A stretch of 64,000 nucleotides of DNA from DASVFB01 sp963815965 (GCA_963815965.1 CAWFIT010000001.1:310001-374000); one strand, 5' to 3'; positions 11,734-22,044 are shown, numbered from the stretch's first letter. Numbers and translations are program-made. Notes: generated from the sequence alone by a model not told the origin.

Positions 11734-11762
11734 TTGAAAGAAGTTTCACTTTGTGTCATGTT
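11734..11762 (+). promoter_or_regulatory. Possible promoter/operator of the giant repeat protein
   Basis: The 150 bp before the ATG at 11809 are unusually AT-rich for this window. TTGAAA (11734) followed after 17 nt by CATGTT (11757) is a weak -35/-10 candidate. TGAAA-GAAG-TTTCA (11735-11748) is a perfect 5-bp inverted repeat overlapping the -35 and could be an operator. The match is weak and may be chance. Confidence 0.25.
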
Positions 11763-11808
11763 CGGCCCAGGGGAAGTTGCGGTAGTTCACAAAAAGGGAG
11801 AGGGCAAA

Positions 11809-14800
11809 ATGCGGAGGTTGGTTGCGGCAACGCTGGTGACGGCTGCGTTTGTAGGCGGGGTCTTTGCTCCTACTTCTTCGGCTGATCCAGCCGTCGGCGT
11901 GCGCGCTGCCGCGAAGAGCCTTGTCGGCCTGTCGGCGCCGACCAACAACGCGCCACGGGGTGCCTACTCGCTCGCGCACGGCTGGCGCCTGATCGCAACA
12001 GCGGGCTCGCCGCCCGCGAACGCGCAGTGGTACTCCGACCCGACCCAGCCGCGTATCAACCAGACGATTGCGTTCACAGGCTTCGCGAGCGACCCCGACG
12101 GTGACATCGCGACCTACGCCTGGAACTGGGGCGACGGCAACTCGACGGGCGCCTCGGCGAATGACCAGGCCACGCACTCCTACACGACCGCAGGCACGTA
12201 CACGGTGCGCCTCACGGTCACCGACGCGACGGCCCTGAGCACCGCGTACGAGAACACGATCACGATCCGCAACAACTGGGCGCCCGCGGACGTCTACGCC
12301 TACCCGGACACGACCGTGGACACCTACCCGCGCGTCGCCACGTCGGCGACGTTCGACTTCTACGGCTACGACCCCGAGGACTACTACTCCGGGGACCTCG
12401 CTTGGGACGTGAACTGGGGCGACGGAACCGCTCACAGCACGACGACCACTGCGGGCTTCACGCAGCTCGTCCACACGTGGACGACTCCGGGGACGTACAT
12501 CATCCACTACTCCGCGACCGACACCGACGGAACCGGTGGCGGCAACCCGAACAAGACGACGTTCGGCACGCCGCTTGTCGTCACAGTCGCGGCCAACCCG
12601 GCGCCTCGAGACGTGTCCTGGAGCGCCGACATCTATCAGCCGGCAATCAATCAGACGGTCACATTCACCGGCTATGCGCAGGATCCAGACGGGGGCAGCA
12701 TCGCGAACTATCAATGGGACTTCAACGGCGACGGCGTGTACGAGGCCCAGAGCTTGGACAATCCGATCAATCCGGGGACGAGTGAAATCACGCACCAGTT
12801 CACCCAGCCCGGCACGTTTGCGGTCGGCCTGCGCGTGACCGACAACGATCCCGGGGCGAGCACGACCTACATCTACACGTACACCGTCACCAACCCGGCG
12901 AACGGGCCTTACGGCTATCTCTACACCGACTTCGGCTCCGGCTACTACGGCTACAGCGCCAAGGTCAACACGCCGATCCACTTCTACGCCAGCGTTTACG
13001 ACCCGAACGCGGTCGTTCACGGAACGAACTACGTGTTCCACTGGGGCGACGGGACCGGCGACACTCGACGGCGAGCGCCGACACGATCCACACCTATTCC
13101 TCGCCGGGCGACTATCGGGTGTCGGTCACGATCACGCTCTCGAACTCGCAGGTGATCACGGTCCAGTACACCGATTACATCTTCGACGGCAATGTCAACC
13201 CCTACGGGTCGTACACGTACGGGGTGCTGCACGTCGTCGACAACGCCCCGCCCGCGTACGCCTACGCGTACGTGACCAACTACAGCGGCTGCCTGCACCC
13301 GAATACGTCGCTCAACTTCACGGTGTACGGCTTCGACCCCGACGGCGGGCACATCGCGACGTTCGACGTCGACTGGAACGGCGACGGGACATTCGAAACC
13401 ACGGGAGTCGCCGCGATCGACGACACGGCGAGCATCAACCACACGTTCACGACCGACGGCACCTATCCCGTCGTGGTCCGCGCACACGACGACGACTTGC
13501 CGACGAAGACCCTGACGGACGTCTACGACACGCAGACCGTCGAGATCACGCCGGACAATTGCTCGCCGATCGGCCTGTCCACGCACAGCCCCGACTTTCC
13601 GCAGACGAACCACAACATCACCTTCAACGCGAGCTACTCGTACGATCTCGACGGCACGGTCCAGACCTACCAGTGGGACTGGAACCAGGACGGCACGTAC
13701 GACAGCTCAGGCGCCTCGCCCGTTCACGCCTACTCGACCGACGGCGACCACTACTACACGCTCAAGGTCACGGACAACCAGGGCGGCGTCGGTTACGAGG
13801 TCGGGTACGTCCAAACCCACACCGGGAACCACAACCCGATCTTCAACTGGCTCTACATTTCCGACACGACTCCGAACACGGTGCAGACCGTGTACTTCGA
13901 GGCTGTCGGCTACGACGACGACGGCACGATTACGCAGTACGAGTGGGATTGGAACGGCGACGGAGTCGTCGACCAGACGACGGGCTCGAGCTCGGTCTCG
14001 CACGTCTACGGGACACCCGGCACCTTCCACCCGCGCGTCACGATCGTCGACAACGACGGCGGCAGCGACTCGAGCTTCCCGGACTTCACGTATACGGTCA
14101 CGGTCACGGCGGCGGTCCCGAGCGCGGTCGTCGACTGGACGCCGGACGAGCCGCATCCAGGTAACACGATCTCCTTCAGCGCCTTCGGGTCGAGTCCAAA
14201 CGGCGCGATCAACCAGTACACCTGGCACTGGGGCGACGGCACCGCGGACACGGTGACGACGATTCCGAACGCCAATCACGCTTACGCGACCCCAGGCACG
14301 TTCCCGGTCAGCGTCACGGTCCGCGACACCACGAACGCCACCGGTACCGGGCCTGGGCAGACCGTGACCGTGATGTCCAACTGGCCGCCGCACGCGTTCT
14401 TCACCGCCAGCCCGCAGTGCACGACGACGAGCACGTCGATCACGTTCGACGGAACAGGCTCGTTCGACAGCGACAGCGCAATCGCGAACTACCACTGGGA
14501 CTTCGACGACGGCACGACGGCCGACACGAACACCGCGACGACGACGCACTCCTACTCGAACAGCGGCACATACATCGTCACGCTGGTTGCCAAGGACGGC
14601 AGCAACGCGTCCTCGGAGCCGTTCGACCGCGAGATCACGGTCCAGGCCGGCAACTGCCAGCCGCAGGACGTCTACTTCACGTACTCGCCGGGGAGCCTGC
14701 CCTCCGGATCGCCGATCGCCTTCACGGGACACGCGGTCGACCCCGACGGCACCATCTCGTCCTACACGTGGAGCTGGGGCGACGGCACGTCGGACACGAT

Positions 14801-17800
14801 CTCACCGACGTCCGGCGGCTCGACGACCAACCACACGTTCGCCAACCCGGGCCTCTACACGGTCCAGGTCATCGCACGCGACAACCTCGGCCTCGCGGGC
14901 CAGGCGTACTCGCTGCAGCTGATCGTCGGCGTCGACACCACGGCGCCGACCGTGACGCTCACAACGCCGGCCGACGCCGGGTTCACAACGGCCGTGCCGA
15001 CGTATTCGGGAACGGCGGGCAACGACATCAACGACTCTGCTTCGGTCACGGTGAAGATCTACAGCGGCTCGACAGTATCTGGATCGCCGGTCCAGACCCG
15101 CGTCGCGACGAGGTCCGGGACCTCGTGGACGATCGCCGGCTCGCCGGCGCTCGCCGCCGGGACGTACACGGCGCAGGCACAGCAGACCGATGCCGCGAAC
15201 AACACCGGCTTCAGCGCGCCGCACACGTTCACCGTCGATCCGACACCGCCGACGATCACGCTCACGACGCCGGCGAACGGCAACTCCACCAACGACGCGA
15301 CGCCGACGCTCAGCGGCGTGGCCGGGATCGCGCCAGGCGACCTCGCGAACGTCACCGTGACGATCTACAACGGCCCCAACACGGCGGGGACCGTGGCCGC
15401 CACGCTGCCCACGACGCGCAACGCCCTGACGGGCGTCTACACCATCGACGCGATCGGCCCTCGCCGAGGGCACGTACACGGCCATCGCAAGGCAGCAGGA
15501 CGCCGCAGGCAACACGGGCTCGAGCAGCGCGAACACGTTCGTCGTCGACACGACAGCGCCTGTCGTGACGCTGACAAACCCGGCGAACGCGCTCTCGACC
15601 AACGACACGACGCCGACCTACAACGGCACCGCGACGGCCGGCACGGGCGACTCGACGACGGTCGTCGTGAAGATCTACGCCGGTGCCACCGCGACAGGCG
15701 TCCCGGTGCAGACGCTCAACGCACCGCGCAGCGGCACGAGCTGGACGATCGACGGCACGCCGGCGCTCGCCGAGGGCACCTACACGGCCCAGGCGACGCA
15801 GAGCGACGCCGCCGGGAATAACGGCACCAGCGCCGCGCACACGTTCATCGTCGACACGACGGCGCCGTTCGTGACACTGACCTTGCCGGCAGACGCGACA
15901 CGGACGAACGACACGACGCCGACATACAACGGTGCCGCAGGCAACGTCGCGGGCGACAGCGCATCGGTGACGGTGAACATCTACAGCGGCTCCGTCGTGA
16001 CGGGTTCGCCGGTGCAGACACGCGTCGCCACACGCAGCGGCGGAACGTGGACGATCGACGGGTCGCCTGCGCTCGCCGCCGGTACGTACACGGCGCAGGC
16101 GACGCAGGTCGACGCCGCCAACAACACGGGAGCGAGTGCAGCGCACACGTTCGTCGTCGACACGACGGCGCCGGTCGTGACGCTGACCGCGCCGGCGAAC
16201 AACGCGACGCTGGCGAGCGGCACGCCGGCGTTCAGCGGCGTCGCAGGGATCACCACAGGCGACAGCAGCTCGGTGACGGTCAACGTGTATGCGGGCAACA
16301 CGGCCGCCGGCCAGCCGGCTCGAGACGCTGAACGCGACGCGTGACGGCGGCACCGGCGCCTACACCGTCAACGCGAACCCTGCGCTCGTCGACGGGACCT
16401 ACACCGCGCAGGCGGTGCAGACAGACAGCGCGGGCAACAGCGGCACCAGCAGCGCGAACACGTTCACGATCAACGGGCCGCCGATCGTCACACTGACGTC
16501 GCCGACAGGCGGCGCAGTCCTGGGCGACAACACGCCGAATCTGAGCGGCGGCCGCGGCACGGCCGCAGGAGACCTGCAGACGGTGACGCTGAAGATCTAC
16601 GCGGGCGAGCACAGTCGGCGGCACCCTCGATGCAGACGCTCACGGACCCGGGAACCGGCGCGACGTGGCAGGTCACGGCCGCTGTGCTCGCCGACGGGAC
16701 GTACACGGCCCAGGCATCGCAGGCGGACGCCTCGTCAACCGGCACGAGTGCCGCGGTCACGTTCCGTATCGACACGACGGCGCCGACCGTCGCGATCACC
16801 ACACCGACGAACGGCGCACGGACCAACGACACGACGCCGACCGTCGCCGGCACGGCCGGCCTCGCGACCGGTGACGCGTCGACGGTGACCGTGAAGATTT
16901 ACGCCGGGCCGACCGCCGCAGGCGTGCCGATCCAGACGGTCACGACGAACGTGAGCGGGGGCGGGACGTGGACGTTCGACGCCGCGGCGCTGGGCGAGGG
17001 CACGTACACCGCGCAGGCCACGCAGAACGACAACGCCGTTCCCTCGAACACGGGCACGAGCGCTGCGGTGACCTGGACGGTTGACACGACGCCGCCAACC
17101 GTCGTGCTGAGCACCCCGGTCAACGGTGCAGTCCTCACAACGCACACGCCGGGCATCACGGGCACCGGCTCCACCGGCGCTACCGACCTCGCCAGTGTGA
17201 CGGTGAGGATCTACAGCGGCGACACGGCCACAGGCTCGCCGATCCAGACGCTCACGCCGGCACTTGCGGCGGGCGCGTTCTCGACGACGCCGGCCAGCCT
17301 GGCGGACGGCACCTACACCGTGCAGGCGGCGCAAGGCGACCAGGCCGGCAACGTCGCCACCAGCGCCGCGGTCACGTTCCGCATCGACACGACGGCGCCG
17401 ACCGTCACGATCACGGCGCCGGCGAACGGCAGCTCGTCGACCGCGACGACGCCGACCTTCGGCGGCACCGCCGGCGACGGCGCAGGCGATTCCGCGAGCG
17501 TGACCGTCACGGTCTACAGCGGGCCGGCGGTCTCGGGGTCTCCGGTGCAGACGCTGACCGCGACGCGCGCCGGAACCGCATGGTCCGTTGCGGCGTCTTC
17601 TGCGCTGGCGCTCGGGACCTACACGGCGCAGGCTGAGCAGTCCGACAGCGTCGGCCACACGGGCACGAGCGCGGCGACGACGTTCGCGATTGTCGCTCCG
17701 CCTCCCGCCAACCAGGCTCCGACGTGCACGAACGGGACGAAGAGTGTGCCGAACGCGACTCCGACTGCGATCACGCTGACATGCACGGACGGCGACGGCG

Positions 17801-18222
17801 ACCCGCTGACGCTTTCGATCGTCGCGCCGCCCGGGCACGGCACGCTCGGCGCGATCGCCTCAGGATCGGTCACCTACACGCCCACAGGCACCTACGCCGG
17901 GAGCGACACCTTCTCGTTCAAGGCCACCGACGGCAAGGCGGACTCCAATGTCGCCACTGTCTCGATCACCGTCGAGGCTGGGTTCACGCCGGCGCCGCCG
18001 CCTCCGGCTAAGAAGTGCAAGGTGCCGAACGTCGTCGGCAAGACGCTCGACGCGGCCAGGGCGGCGCTAAAGAAAGCGCATTGCCGCACCGGCACGGTGA
18101 GTTACGCGAGCTCGAGGAAGGTCAAGAAGGGCAACGTCATCTCACAGAGCCGTCGTGCCGGAGCGGTATACAAGCTCAACGCTGCGGTCAACCTCGTCGT
18201 CAGCAAGGGCAAGAAGCGGTAG
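11809..18222 (+). CDS. Giant secreted PKD / Ig-like / PASTA repeat protein (interrupted by four frameshifts)
   Basis: The ATG at 11809 has an upstream GGGAG and starts a signal peptide (VAATLVTAAFVGG core, cleavage near SSADPA). Then come about ten PKD repeats (12030-14930; WGDG or DxNxDG plus HxY...GTY), nine Ig-like repeats of about 102 codons (14931-17690; DTTAP...GTYTAQA), a cadherin-like domain (GDGDPLTLSIVAPPGHGTL) and a C-terminal PASTA domain (VPNVVGKTLDAARAALKKA). The total is about 2,137 codons. The frame changes near 13062-13065, 15452-15459, 16315 and 16605-16625. Each break is a single-base shift, with conserved repeat sequence continuing at once in the new frame, so sequencing error in repetitive GC-rich DNA is likely. 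A cell-surface adhesin or matrix protein held to peptidoglycan by PASTA is inferred. Confidence 0.78.
12030..14930 (+). repeat. PKD repeat array (about 10 copies)
   Basis: Ten diverged copies of 80-100 codons each encode the PKD beta-sandwich: an opening NQT/PNT strand, a central W-x-W-GDG motif and a closing GTYTV motif. Copies 3, 5, 6 and 7 replace WGDG by an EF-hand-like loop: DFNGDGVYE at 12718, DWNGDGTFE at 13371, DWNQDGTYD at 13677 and DWNGDGVVD at 13947. Confidence 0.8.
14931..17690 (+). repeat. Nine tandem Ig-like repeats with a period of about 306 bp
   Basis: Repeat starts (the DTTAP/DPTPP-type motif) fall near 14931, 15234, 15544, 15850, 16156, 16469, 16768, 17080 and 17383, a spacing of 300-313 bp. 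Each unit reads roughly VDTTAPTVTLT, then a NDTTPT strand, SVTVKIYSG, SPVQT and GTYTAQA. High similarity between units makes this stretch prone to recombination and misassembly, and three of the four frame breaks of the gene fall inside it. Confidence 0.82.
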
Positions 18223-18230
18223 GCCGAAGC

Positions 18231-18261
18231 GGTCGGGGCGGGCTCAGCGCCTGCCCCGACC
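18231..18261. terminator. Bidirectional terminator between the repeat protein and the zinc-finger gene
   Basis: A 13-bp stem (GGTCGGGGCGGGC pairing with GCCTGCCCCGACC, one G-U pair) with a 5-nt TCAGC loop lies between two convergent genes, 9 nt after the stop at 18222. There is no marked T-run on either side. Position and stability make it a likely shared terminator. Confidence 0.7.
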
Positions 18262-18267
18262 ACCCGC

Positions 18268-18555
18268 CTATTGCGGGGGAACCTTGAACGCCACTTCGTC
18301 GACGTAGCACCAGCTCCAGTCCTCGCCGGGCTCGGCGGAGCGAGCGATCGGGTGGCCGCTGTCGCGCCCGTGCGCGGAGGCGTGCTTGTTCGGCGACGAG
18401 TCGCAGCAGCCGACCTTCCCGCATGTCATGCACATGCGGAGATGCACCCAGGCGCTCCCGATCTTCAAGCACTCCTCACAGCCGTCGATCGTCTCCGGTA
18501 AAGCCGTCACCTTGATCTGGTCGAGATGGCTGCAAATGGACTCAGTCGACGACAT
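18268..18555 (-). CDS. UBP-type zinc-finger protein
   Basis: A 95-residue protein. C and H residues in CSHLDQIKV, CEECLKIGSAWVHLRMCMTC, CCDSSPNKHASAH and GHPIARS follow the order of the ZnF-UBP fold, known from eukaryotic ubiquitin proteases and also found in small bacterial proteins. The start at 18555 is chosen for its good Shine-Dalgarno (AAGGAGAG). An upstream in-frame ATG at 18585 lies inside egtD. It is 16 bp after the restored end of egtD, so it is probably the last gene of the ergothioneine operon. Bacteria lack canonical ubiquitin, so the ligand, perhaps a C-terminal peptide, is unknown. Confidence 0.8.
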   Translation of the reverse strand: MSSTESICSHLDQIKVTALPETIDGCEECLKIGSAWVHLRMCMTCGKVGCCDSSPNKHASAHGRDSGHPIARSAEPGEDWSWCYVDEVAFKVPPQ

Positions 18556-18571
18556 GCCTCTCCTTATCTCT

Positions 18572-19514
18572 TTAGCGTGACTCACGACGTATCAAGGCGA
18601 GCGCGAAGTCGCCCGCAGGGTCGGTCCACCACGATTCGAGCCGAAGCCCGGCCTGTTCGACCTCTCGCTCGAACGGCTCGCGCCTGAACTTCGAGCTGAC
18701 CTCGACGCGAAGCGGCTCTCCCGCCTCGAATGCGGCGTCGAGCTCGAGACACGTGGATCGAGACCGTGTGAGCCTCCTTCGCGCGGAGCCCGATGTCCAT
18801 CCACTCGTGGTTCGCGTCCCAGCGCGCCTCGTACACGAACCGCCGCTGATCGAACGTAGCTTCGAGCTCGCGATTGACGGCAGTGAGTGAGTTGCGGACG
18901 AACGCTTCGGTCACGCCTCCGCTGTCGTTGTACGCGGCTTCTACGCGGGCGACGTCCTTGACGAGGTCGAGGCCGACCAGGAACGCGTCGTCCTGCTCGA
19001 GCACACCGGCGAGCGTCGCGAGGAACCGTGAGCGCTGCTCCGGGTCGAGGTTCCCGATCGTGCTTCCCAGGAAGGCAATTAGGCGGCGACCGCCCTGTGG
19101 AAGCGCGTCGAAGTCGTGCTCGAAGTCTCCGACGACGGGTTCGACTCGCACGCGCGGATACGCGTCCGCGATCGCCTGCGCGCTGGCGCGCAGCGTCCGC
19201 TCGCTCACGTCGAGGGGAGCGAAGCGCTCGACGTCGAGCTTGTCGAGGAGAAGGCGTGTGTTCTTCGACGTTCCCGCGCCGAGCTCGACGAGCGTCGTCG
19301 CGCGGCCGCGCTTTGCGATCTCGTCAGCGCGAGCGCTCAGGATCTCACCCTCACGTAGCGGCAGGTAGTACTCCGGGAGTCGTGTGATCCGCTCGTACAG
19401 CTGTGAGCCCCGGTCGTCGTAGAGCCAGACGGTGGGCAGCTCCTTCGGCTCAGCGTGCAGGCCTTGGTAGGTGGCCGCATACAAAGCGGGGTGCCCGGTC
19501 GCCGTCCTAGGCAT
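18572..19514 (-). CDS. egtD: Histidine N-alpha-methyltransferase EgtD (one frameshift near 18748)
   Basis: EgtD makes hercynine (trimethylhistidine) from histidine and three S-adenosylmethionines, the first committed step of ergothioneine synthesis. Visible motifs are LYDDRGSQLYERIT, LVELGAGTSKNTRLLLDKL (SAM-binding motif I), FLGSTIGNLDPEQRSRFL and NHEWMDIGLRAKEAH. Near 18748 one extra base shifts the frame. In the corrected frame the conserved tail ELDAAFEAGEPLRVEVSSKF and LRLESWWTDPAGDFALAL runs to a TAA at 18572, giving 313 residues, close to the usual 320. Without the correction the tail is Arg-rich nonsense ending at 18582. The start ATG at 19514 overlaps egtB by 8 bp. Confidence 0.88.
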
Positions 19515-20547
19515 CGCGAGCGCACCGAAGGCCGGAGAAGATCTGCCGCCGCTCGGGCAGATCCCAGTTGCGGAACGTCGGTCGCGCAACGAGCGGATCC
19601 GTGAACGACGAACCGCCTCGCAGCACCCTGTACTTGTCGCCGAAGAAAGCCTCCGAGTACTCGGCGTAGGGGAAGGCGCGAAAGCCCGGATAGCCGTCGA
19701 AGAACGACGACGTCCACTGCCATGCGGCACCGCGCCAGTGCTCGAGCTCCGCGCCTACCGTCTTCACCGCGACTTCCCACTCGGTCTCGGTCGGCAGGCG
19801 CTTGCCCGCCCAATGCGCGTAGGCCTCTGCCTCGTGAAAGGACACGTGCCGGACCGGCGCGTCGGCGGCGTCCCAGAAGAGGGGCGCGTCCGCTTTCTCG
19901 GCGCGGACAAAAGCTGCGTACTCCGCGTTCGTCACCAGAGCGCGGTCGATCCAGAAGGGCGGCAGCTCGACGTCGTGCGCCGGCCGTTCGTTGTCGTATG
20001 CCCACGGATCCGCGGAGCCCAGCGTGAACGAACCGCCCGGGACGAGCACCTCGCCGCTCGCCTCGACCTTCGGCGGCCGCCGCGCCGCGTGACCGTTGAG
20101 GCCTGCGAGCGTGAGCGTCTGCGCCATCGTCTCGCCGTGCTGGAGCTCGTGCTGCACGACCATCCCCACGACGAACCCATGCTCGAGGAGCGGATCATCA
20201 CTGTTGAACGGCAATTCGGGGAGGAGCGCGAGCACGGCTTCGCGGACACCATCGACATACGCGCGTGCCGCCCCCGGCGACAGGATCGGCAGCCCGCCGC
20301 GCTCGCTGCGTGCGTGAGCGAACGAGTCGTAGAGCTCGTCATTCTCGATCGAGATCGCATCTCGTCCGCCGGCGTGGCGCAGGAGCCAGAGCTCCTCGAA
20401 GTGACCGATGTGCGCGAGATCCCAGACGAGCGGCGACTGGAGCGGCGAGACCTGCCGCGTGAGTTGCTCGTCCGAGAGAGGCTTCAGCAGCGCATCCGTC
20501 CTCCGTCGCGCGTGCACCAGCGCAGCAGCAAGTTCAGTAGGTGACAC
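19507..20547 (-). CDS. egtB: Ergothioneine synthase EgtB (iron-dependent sulfoxide synthase)
   Basis: EgtB joins hercynine to gamma-glutamylcysteine or cysteine using oxygen and non-heme iron. From the GTG at 20547 the protein has 346 residues. The N-terminal DinB-like part holds LAHIGHFEE (His46/His49) and QHELQHGE (His133, His137, Glu139), the H-x3-H-x-E iron site. The C-terminal half is a formylglycine-generating-enzyme-type domain: PGGSFTLGS, RHVSFHEAEAYAHWAGKRL and YRVLRGGSSF. An earlier in-frame ATG (20598) would add 17 unconserved residues inside the preceding gene, so GTG is preferred, although no strong ribosome-binding site is visible for either. egtA, egtC and egtE homologues are not in the window. 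Confidence 0.9.
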   Translation of the reverse strand: MSPTELAAALVHARRRTDALLKPLSDEQLTRQVSPLQSPLVWDLAHIGHFEELWLLRHAGGRDAISIENDELYDSFAHARSERGGLPILSPGAARAYVDGVREAVLALLPELPFNSDDPLLEHGFVVGMVVQHELQHGETMAQTLTLAGLNGHAARRPPKVEASGEVLVPGGSFTLGSADPWAYDNERPAHDVELPPFWIDRALVTNAEYAAFVRAEKADAPLFWDAADAPVRHVSFHEAEAYAHWAGKRLPTETEWEVAVKTVGAELEHWRGAAWQWTSSFFDGYPGFRAFPYAEYSEAFFGDKYRVLRGGSSFTDPLVARPTFRNWDLPERRQIFSGLRCARDA

Positions 20548-21802
20548 CGAGCTCGGCGAGGCGGCTGAAGATGAGCGAAGCGACCATCGATCCTTCACCG
20601 ACCGCGGCGGCGACGCGCTTGGTCGAGCCGTGGCGGACGTCGCCGGCGGCGAAGAGCCCGACGCGGCTCGTCTCGAGCGGGAGCGGATCGCGATCGAGCG
20701 GCCAGCAGTCGGGAGCGCCGCCGTTTGCCAGCAGATCCTGGCCGGTCAAGATGTAGCCGGCTGAATCGGTGAGGACGTGCTCTCGCGAGCACCAGCCGGT
20801 GTGCGGTCGACCGCCGATGCAGAGAAAGACGCCGTCCACCGCGCGCGTCTCGGACTTGCCGGCCGAGTCGGTGAAGGTCACGGCAGCGATCTTGCCGTCG
20901 TTCGCATGAAGCTCGGTCAGCTGCGTCTCCAGATGGACGTCGATCAGCGGGTGCTGCCTGATCCGCTCGATCAGATAGGCGGACATCGTCTTCTCGAGGC
21001 GGTCGCCGCGCACGAGCATCGTGACGCGGGCCGTCGCGTTCGCGAAGTTGAGGACGGCCTGGCCGGCCGAGTTGCCGGCGCCCACGACCACGACGTTCTG
21101 TCCGGCGCATTGCGCCGCCTCGCTGCGGCCGGCTCCGTAGTAGACGCCGTGGCCGAGGAGCTCGTCGATGTCTTCGAGCTCGAGGCGCCGCCAGTCCATG
21201 CCGGTCGACGCCAGCACGGTTGACGCGGTGACCTTCGACCCGTCGTCGAGGATCAACTCGACCGGCTCGTCGTGGCTCTTCAGCCGGCTGCCCTGGACAG
21301 CGCGCAGCAGCGACAGCTCCGCGCCGAAGCCCTCCGCCTGCCGGCCGGCGAGACGTGCAAGCTCGGCGCCGCCGATCCCGTCCGGGAAGCCGAAGAAGTT
21401 CTCGATCATCGCCGTGTACGACGCCTGCCCGCCGGGGACGTCCTTGTCGAACACGATCGTCGACACTCCGTCGGAAGCGGCGTACACCGCGGCGGCCAGG
21501 CCCGCCGGGCCGGCGCCGATCACGACGAAGTCGTAGTGCGTCCGCGCCGGCGGCTGGAACCCACCCCACGTCGCCGCGATCGACTCGACCGTCGCATCCG
21601 TGAACGTCCGGTCGCCTTCGACGACCACAGGCAGCGCCGCGTCGTGTAACCCGAGGCCTTCGAGGAAGCGGTCAGCCTCGGCCGAACCGGCCTCGTACCA
21701 CTCGTACGGCTGCGCGGAGCGCGTCAGGAAGTCTCGGAGTCGGTAGTGCTCCGCGTCCATCCGACGACCCACGACCTGCACGGTTGGCCGGGCCGGGCTC
21801 AC
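20534..21802 (-). CDS. Thioredoxin-reductase-like flavoprotein with N-terminal glutaredoxin-like domain, no CxxC
   Basis: 422 residues. Residues 1-80 look like a thioredoxin/glutaredoxin fold (VQVVGRRMDAEHYRLRDFL, LPVVVEGDRTF) without its Cys pair. Residues 90-410 are a TrxR-type oxidoreductase: FAD motif VVIGAGPAGLAAAVYAASDG, NAD(P)H motif VVVVGAGNSAGQAVLNFA and late GLFAAGDVRHGS. Where thioredoxin reductases have CATC, this protein reads GVYYGAGRSEAAQCAG, so disulfide exchange by the usual route is not possible. The family occurs in actinobacteria as a putative NAD(P)H-dependent reductase of unknown acceptor. It overlaps egtB by 14 bp, placing it at the head of the ergothioneine operon. A redox partner role there is only an inference. 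Confidence 0.82.
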   Translation of the reverse strand: MSPARPTVQVVGRRMDAEHYRLRDFLTRSAQPYEWYEAGSAEADRFLEGLGLHDAALPVVVEGDRTFTDATVESIAATWGGFQPPARTHYDFVVIGAGPAGLAAAVYAASDGVSTIVFDKDVPGGQASYTAMIENFFGFPDGIGGAELARLAGRQAEGFGAELSLLRAVQGSRLKSHDEPVELILDDGSKVTASTVLASTGMDWRRLELEDIDELLGHGVYYGAGRSEAAQCAGQNVVVVGAGNSAGQAVLNFANATARVTMLVRGDRLEKTMSAYLIERIRQHPLIDVHLETQLTELHANDGKIAAVTFTDSAGKSETRAVDGVFLCIGGRPHTGWCSREHVLTDSAGYILTGQDLLANGGAPDCWPLDRDPLPLETSRVGLFAAGDVRHGSTKRVAAAVGEGSMVASLIFSRLAELGVTY

Positions 21803-21936
21803 GCCGCCGATGGTAGTGGCGCGCTGCGAGTCTGCGACGTCACCGCGCGGCGTGAAACCGAGCGCAGGCGCTCGTGGCGCTCACCGTGTACGTCATCTGC
21901 GCGAATTCCCCGCGCTTGTTTACGACCGAGTGCAAG

Positions 21937-22044
21937 GGGTTACCTCCTGAGTAAGGCGGCACCGCAAGCCGCCCGAAGACGAGGGAGCAACGAGGATGGA
22001 AGCTCGTGAGGTTGGCTCGGGCGAGATCGTTGCTGCGGTAGCCC
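21937..22044 (+). promoter_or_regulatory. Candidate structured RNA leader (riboswitch-like) of the GH3 gene
   Basis: Three nested or adjacent helices can be drawn. The closing stem is GGGTTACC (21937-21944) with GGTAGCCC (22037-22044), 8 bp with one G-U. Hairpin two is GGCGGC (21955-21960)/GCCGCC (21968-21973), a perfect 6 bp. Stem three is AGCAACGA (21986-21993)/TCGTTGCT (22027-22034), a perfect 8 bp, enclosing a 33-nt apical region with further short pairings. The element ends 55 nt before the GTG start of the secreted GH3 enzyme. I do not recognise it as a known riboswitch consensus. It could regulate the enzyme in response to a ligand, or be a chance GC-rich fold. Confidence 0.45.

Noticed and set aside
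11746..13041. 431-codon minus-strand open frame in the PKD region
   Set aside because: Val/Arg/Gly-rich shadow of repeated PKD codons, without any start signal.
14931..17690. CRISPR-like or satellite array
   Set aside because: The roughly 306-bp period is a protein-coding Ig-like repeat, without short identical repeats and unique spacers.
11809..18222. Reading the frame changes of the repeat protein as several separate adjacent genes
   Set aside because: Only the first frame has a signal peptide; the repeat periodicity continues across each break and the later frames have no ribosome-binding sites.
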